This document shows, piece after piece, positions 16,401-19,124 of a DNA stretch of 19,124 nt. The translations under genes and the position numbers were made by a program. Every line of letters starts with the position of its first letter. Position 1 is the stretch's first letter. The notes below the pieces were generated by a model. It saw only the letters and a program-made list of their open reading frames with translations. It made no database searches and was not told the origin of the DNA. The stretch is from Methylacidiphilum caldifontis (GTDB taxonomy: Bacteria > Verrucomicrobiota > Verrucomicrobiia > Methylacidiphilales > CAMAQI01). The DNA lies in the NCBI GenBank assembly GCA_945860255.1, contig CAMAQI010000030.1:1-19124 (forward strand), given 5' to 3'.

Positions 16401-17260
16401 CTGTAAATGAGTCGAAGCAATTTGGGATAGTAGGAGGAGGGCTGTATCTTACCGGAAATAATCGCCTCTCTCAGCTTTTCATTTTCAGGATGTGATAAAA
16501 AGCCATTTCCCAAGGAAAGTATCGATTCCTTCACCGCACGGGAAAGTCCATCCCGAATCCGGGCCCCCGAATCCATGGAGTCTTGATGGTATCTTTCCAG
16601 CAGAGATTCCTCGACACTGTCCAAGGAGGCGGGAAGTCGTGAGAGATGGAGGAGACGGTATAAAACGGCAAAATCAGCAAAAAGGCCGTCGGAAAAGATC
16701 CGATCCAGATCAAACTCAAGATAAGAAAGCTTTATAAGACGGGAGCTATCACGGAGAAGACGGAGCAGATGTCCGTTGGTGACAATGGCGTAAAGCTGTT
16801 GATCCGAAAGATTGAGAAACTCCTGCACCATGGCGTGAGCGGAGATCCGGCGATTGTCCGGCTTGCGGTCGAGGCCAGAAGGCTCGCCATACCCGATGAT
16901 ATGCACCGCTGTTTGTCCTCGGATGGAAAGACGGTGGGAAATGGGAAAGGTTTTACCCCCAACCTCTGTTCCCTTGGATTGGAATTCCATGGGGTATCCG
17001 AGCAATCCCAACAAGGGAACCATCAAAAGGTTGCGGGTTTCCGGGGTGGCAGGATTGCCTGCAGGCAAAGATTCGATCTTTCTCTGAAAAATACGCCAAT
17101 AGTCTTGGGCGTCCGCCCATGCCCGGGCGATTTCGTCTTTGACCTTTGAGGAGGAATCCAGCCCAAAATCTGCAGGGCGTTGCCCTGGGAGATCATCGAT
17201 GTGGTCGAGAAGCTCGGACGAAAGGATGGCTCCTTCAATGCGTATCGCAGGGTAAATCAT
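13493..17260 (-). CDS. Large N6-adenine DNA methyltransferase, Eco57I/DrmMI-like
   Basis: 1255 residues. Methyltransferase motifs are GSHYTP (453-458, motif X region), ADIACGSGHILLAAARR (493-509, SAM-binding motif I), YGVDLNPLAVELCKVALWLE (542-561), FLDHHIKCGNAIVG (571-584) and the catalytic NPPY (757-760) of N6-adenine enzymes. The C-terminal part (about 900-1180) has the WWRFLRPR...FSHALYVF layout of a type II-like target-recognition region. The N-terminal 400 residues contain HAMVQEFLNLS and VTNGHLLRLLRDSS, as in large type IIG/DISARM class 1 methylases. I see no D...E-x-K nuclease motif there, so cleavage probably depends on other proteins. It overlaps the nuclease gene upstream and the SIR2 gene downstream by 4 bp each. 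BREX PglX is less likely: no other BREX genes are present. The tail is basic (KTSKKRK), then FGGGG. Confidence 0.88.
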   Translation of the reverse strand: MIYPAIRIEGAILSSELLDHIDDLPGQRPADFGLDSSSKVKDEIARAWADAQDYWRIFQRKIESLPAGNPATPETRNLLMVPLLGLLGYPMEFQSKGTEVGGKTFPISHRLSIRGQTAVHIIGYGEPSGLDRKPDNRRISAHAMVQEFLNLSDQQLYAIVTNGHLLRLLRDSSRLIKLSYLEFDLDRIFSDGLFADFAVLYRLLHLSRLPASLDSVEESLLERYHQDSMDSGARIRDGLSRAVKESILSLGNGFLSHPENEKLREAIISGKIQPSSYYPKLLRLIYRILFLLVIEERDLIFPASVPFSKREIYNRYYSLQRLRRLSEKRYLADPRKNDHWLSLLATFRLFESGGPGTKIGIAPLAGDLFSYQAIGEFTQCSLGNDILLKALRSLSIYQNPKTGQAMRVNYASLNVEEFGSVYEGLLEYEPVLNVIGSKVEFTFVQGDERSATGSHYTPDDLVQPLLKHSLDYLITDKLKEGDQEKALLSLRVADIACGSGHILLAAARRIAIELAIVRTGEEQPSPTSLRLATRDVIRNCIYGVDLNPLAVELCKVALWLEAHNPGEPLNFLDHHIKCGNAIVGFVHREELEKGVPVEAFATMPGDDKAIAAELRKRNKVQREEEQQSKLHLVSEMERHMKSVLTIWQEISNLPERTPTEIEAKKKRYEDLTSGVDAYFVKQVAAIPIAQFYIPKTEANRGKWITDEPFRAFLGGETPQGMATAKSSTMAWQKRFFHWFVEFPEIIDRGGFDCILGNPPYLGGQALSGTYGHPFCEYVKWEYAPTGLSDLVVYFLRRIFTMLKPGGFTAFITTNSIKDGDVRKDGLEQVLTQGGVINFAVRGIKWPGLAKLVVSLVALHRGDWNKKRVLDGKEVSIINAYFEDAETTKEPVDLSENAEKVFQGSIFLGDGFLLSHEEASRLIRANPKYKNVIFPIINGQELNNEPDQKPGRSIINFHDWSKEKAAEYKEPFAIVEEKVKPEREKQKDLGGKELWWRFLRPRMEMQQKIKPIPRCFAAAATTKYLNFSSTPTNCVFSHALYVFTTDRWDLYSVVQSTIHEVWARKYSGSLETRLRYSPSDCFETYPFPSGLWQLANPQIAAIGEEYHEHRRKLMLELWLGLTDIYNLFHSKKLTSAEVAKVSKKSGQEAEAGLQGILKLRELHRKLDIVVRDAYSWSDLDLVHDFYEVETLPENDRIRYTISPVARKELLKRLLAENHRRAVEEKSTIAATPKAKTSKKRKASTSDPTGDLFGGGG
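13501..13507 (-). promoter_or_regulatory. Shine-Dalgarno of SIR2 inside the methyltransferase 3' end
   Basis: On the - strand GGAGGTG lies 4 nt before the SIR2 ATG at 13496. These bases encode the terminal glycines of the methyltransferase (FGGGG), so the poly-Gly tail may exist because of the ribosome binding site. Confidence 0.8.
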
Positions 17261-18276
17261 GGCATCTGATCCAACAGTTTTGCGATTTCCTCGGGACTTG
17301 GCAGCTCCCCTTTCAATTCTTTTGGAAGGCGTTTGACGGTGCGATAGGTGGCAACCCCGATCGGCTTTTTGGCCTCATGGAGTGCATACTCAACAATGGT
17401 GCGGCTCTTTTCTTTGCATAGGATAATGCCAATCGACGGGTTTTCGTCACGCATCCGAACCTTTTTATCCAGGGCCGTCAGGTAAAACTGCATTTTCCCG
17501 AGATGCTCAGGCTCGAATTCTCCAATTTTTAATTCAATGGCGACAAGACAGCGGAGACGACGATGGAAAAGAAGCAAATCGATAAAAAACTCTTTGCCAT
17601 CGACTTCCAGGCGATATTGGCTTCCGATAAAGGAAAAGAGTCCCCCCATTGCCCGCAGGAAATATTCAATTCGAGCAATTAATGCCCGTTCCAATTCGCG
17701 TTCATTATGCTGATCGCCGAGTTCTAAAAAATCGAAGGTGTAGTCATCTTTGACCGCAAGTTTGGCTTGAGCACGGAGTTGAGGGGACAACGCTTTGTCG
17801 AAATTGGTTTGTCCCAAAAGTGTTTTTTCATAGCTTTGATTTTCTATTTGATGGATGAGCACGGATTTTGTCCATCCGAACTTGGCGGTCATTTTGATGT
17901 AAAACTCCTGCTCTTGGAGCTCTTTGCAGCGCTGAAGGATAATCAGGTTTTGAGACCAGCCTATTATTGCAACCAGTGGTTGCAATTTTGGGTGGGTTCT
18001 GTAGGCGCTGTAAAAATCGCTCATGTTAAACAGATTGCGCCACGAAAAGCCTTTGACTGCCGGAAATTCAAGTTGCAAATCGGAAGCCAGTTTTTTGACG
18101 ACCGAATCACCGTGTTTAGCGTCGAGCTGCCGTTCCACCACCATTTTCCCAATATCCCAATAAAGTGCGACGAGTTCCTTGTTCGCCGCCCGCAAAGCGG
18201 CATATTGAGCTGCACGGATACGATTTTTGATTTCCGTCAACAGCAGGGCGTAATCAGATGAAATCGGTTTGCTCAT
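17257..18276 (-). CDS. YhcG/DUF1016-family PD-(D/E)XK nuclease
   Basis: 339 residues with the two-part YhcG layout. The helical N-terminal domain (about 8-165) contains LYWDIGKMVVER (38-49) and GFSWRNLFNMSDFY (76-89). The C-terminal nuclease domain (about 175-330) contains GSQYRLEVDGKEFFIDLLLFH (218-238), AIELKIGEFEPEHLGKMQFYL (246-266) and GIILCKEK (283-290). Catalytic residues of the PD-(D/E)XK fold are D233, E248 and K250, all present. Family members are often found next to restriction-modification genes. Known: fold and association. Inferred: it supplies the cleavage activity for the methyltransferase and helicase here. It overlaps both neighbours by ATGA, and a GAGG lies about 9 nt before its start. 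It sits between the two genes that are normally adjacent in class 1 DISARM. Confidence 0.9.
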   Translation of the reverse strand: MSKPISSDYALLLTEIKNRIRAAQYAALRAANKELVALYWDIGKMVVERQLDAKHGDSVVKKLASDLQLEFPAVKGFSWRNLFNMSDFYSAYRTHPKLQPLVAIIGWSQNLIILQRCKELQEQEFYIKMTAKFGWTKSVLIHQIENQSYEKTLLGQTNFDKALSPQLRAQAKLAVKDDYTFDFLELGDQHNERELERALIARIEYFLRAMGGLFSFIGSQYRLEVDGKEFFIDLLLFHRRLRCLVAIELKIGEFEPEHLGKMQFYLTALDKKVRMRDENPSIGIILCKEKSRTIVEYALHEAKKPIGVATYRTVKRLPKELKGELPSPEEIAKLLDQMP

Positions 18277-19124
18277 ATTTTGACCTCATCATCATTAATG
18301 GCAGGACCGCCTTCCGGAAGCAGTATATAAATGCCGAGCAAATCCATAGGGAGAACAGGATAAACAACTTGAAACTTTTTAGCGTCCATCAATGAACTGA
18401 ATCGCTCGTGGGCATTTACCAATTTTTGAGATTGGCTTTCGGCCAGAGAATCAAAATCTGTCCGCAGATCACTTAAAATTTTTAATTCATTATCAAGAAA
18501 GCCTTGGCGTGCCTGATTGGAGAGATCGCTTGAGGCACGCGCATTCGTCAAAAGCGTTTTTGCCATATCATGGCCAATGAACTCACGCTGATTAGGGGTT
18601 CCCTTCCAGCCCCACAGAATCATTTGCTCCGCTACCACTTGATGGGCTGTTTTCCGTTCTTCGATGACATTGCGACATCGGAATAGGAGAAGCGTGGTTT
18701 TAATGGTAACCTGATTGGTTCTGATAACCGCCATTCGGGCGGCACGTTTTCCTTCTCGCGCAAGCGTATTGGCCATCACCAACTGGCACAATTGTTCAAC
18801 AAAGGGATTGTTACGTCCAAGATAATGATATCCTTCAGGTGTCGGTGAATAAAAACTCACAGATACAATCTCTCCGGGCGGCAAAAGTTCGACGAGTTGC
18901 CCGGGCAGATTTCCCACAACAATTCGATAACCTTTGGAGTCTTTATTGACCTGAACACCGAAAATATTGTTGAGCGTTGAAACCACAAATGTTTCAACAT
19001 CTTTGGGATCTCCGATGGCCTCATCCACTTCCTTCAGATCTTGCTCGATTTCGTGGGCTTTAATGCTGTTCTGGGCAAAAATACTGCGGGAGGCCTTTTC
19101 GCGATCCGCCGCTTCATCCACTTT
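18273..19124 (-). CDS. C-terminal part of a DrmD-like SNF2 helicase (5' truncated by the window edge)
   Basis: The frame is open to the right edge. A GTG at 19121 is just an internal Val codon preceded by an in-frame Lys codon, so only the C-terminal part (about 283 residues) is seen. The helicase motifs themselves (Walker A, DExx, motif VI) lie outside the window. The visible part contains IGDPKDVETFV (36-46), PTPEGYHYLGRNNPFVEQL (93-111), AVIRTNQVTIKTTLLLFRCR (131-150), and an end LPMDLLGIYILLP. I recognise this as the region after the helicase core in DrmD-type SNF2 proteins of class 1 DISARM, which occur next to a DrmMI methyltransferase. That assignment is from memory of the family. The stop overlaps the nuclease start by ATGA. 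No nuclease or methylase motif is seen here. Confidence 0.68.
   Translation of the reverse strand, partial: KVDEAADREKASRSIFAQNSIKAHEIEQDLKEVDEAIGDPKDVETFVVSTLNNIFGVQVNKDSKGYRIVVGNLPGQLVELLPPGEIVSVSFYSPTPEGYHYLGRNNPFVEQLCQLVMANTLAREGKRAARMAVIRTNQVTIKTTLLLFRCRNVIEERKTAHQVVAEQMILWGWKGTPNQREFIGHDMAKTLLTNARASSDLSNQARQGFLDNELKILSDLRTDFDSLAESQSQKLVNAHERFSSLMDAKKFQVVYPVLPMDLLGIYILLPEGGPAINDDEVKI

Noticed and set aside
16769..17149. 126-codon reading frame on the + strand antisense to the methyltransferase
   Set aside because: It is the complement of a well-supported coding region with clear motifs elsewhere in the gene, and has no ribosome binding site or recognisable product.
13493..17260. BREX PglX as the identity of the methyltransferase
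   Set aside because: No BrxA, BrxB, BrxC or PglZ gene is present, and the neighbours fit a DISARM-like or type II-like context better.
17767..18261. 164-codon + strand frame opposite the DUF1016 nuclease
   Set aside because: The - strand frame carries a complete nuclease family signature; this one shows no motif.
8683..19124. Calling the locus canonical class 1 DISARM
   Set aside because: drmA, drmB and drmC are absent from the window, the helicase is only partly visible, and the order is interrupted by a DUF1016 nuclease; only the DrmD-like and DrmMI-like genes resemble DISARM.
1..19124. CRISPR array, tRNA or rRNA gene, insertion sequence
   Set aside because: Nothing with regular spaced repeats, a tRNA cloverleaf or transposase motifs was seen on either strand by eye.

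Overview
The window joins a conserved housekeeping block (about 1-8557, nearly all on the + strand) to a tightly packed accessory operon on the - strand (8683 to the right edge), which looks like a phage-defence locus. The order rplM-rpsI-argC-argJ-argB, next to a bactofilin-like tail and a moa cluster, suggests a free-living Gram-negative, possibly of the Verrucomicrobiota/PVC group. That placement rests on remembered gene order and is tentative, because no rRNA or other strong marker is present. The base composition is mid-range. The 3' end of the accessory operon (SIR2 gene and last gene) looks more AT-rich than the methyltransferase gene upstream of it.

Left part: the tail of a bactofilin-like protein (1-216) is followed closely by a polytopic membrane protein with a GT-C-like DD motif (223-1794). 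A receiver-domain response regulator runs convergently (1804-2358, -). Then comes a compact molybdopterin cluster moaA-moaD-moaE (2431-4113). In moaA and moaD the codons for the C-terminal Gly-Gly also form the Shine-Dalgarno sequence of the next gene. A recognisable sigma70-type promoter precedes rplM-rpsI (4177-5007). Arginine biosynthesis follows: argC, argJ and argB (5046-8557), with two structured intergenic spacers (6093-6267 and 7480-7699) rich in inverted repeats.

Right part, read in transcription order on the - strand: the C-terminal part of a DrmD-like SNF2 helicase (19124-18273, cut by the window edge); a YhcG/DUF1016 PD-(D/E)XK nuclease; a 1255-residue Eco57I/DrmMI-like N6-adenine methyltransferase; a stand-alone SIR2 NADase-type protein; a 974-residue all-helical partner; and a 319-residue protein with a possible PD-(D/E)XK-like core and a C-terminal coiled coil. 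The first four junctions are all 4-bp ATGA overlaps and the last gap is 12 nt, so this is very probably one translationally coupled transcription unit.

The helicase-plus-methyltransferase pair recalls class 1 DISARM, but the drmA/drmB/drmC core does not follow it here. Instead there are an inserted nuclease and a SIR2/helical-sensor pair. I read this as a hybrid two-layer defence locus: modification/restriction first, NAD+ depletion as a backup. It is the main candidate for an undescribed system in the window. It ends 125 nt from argB, facing it tail to tail.
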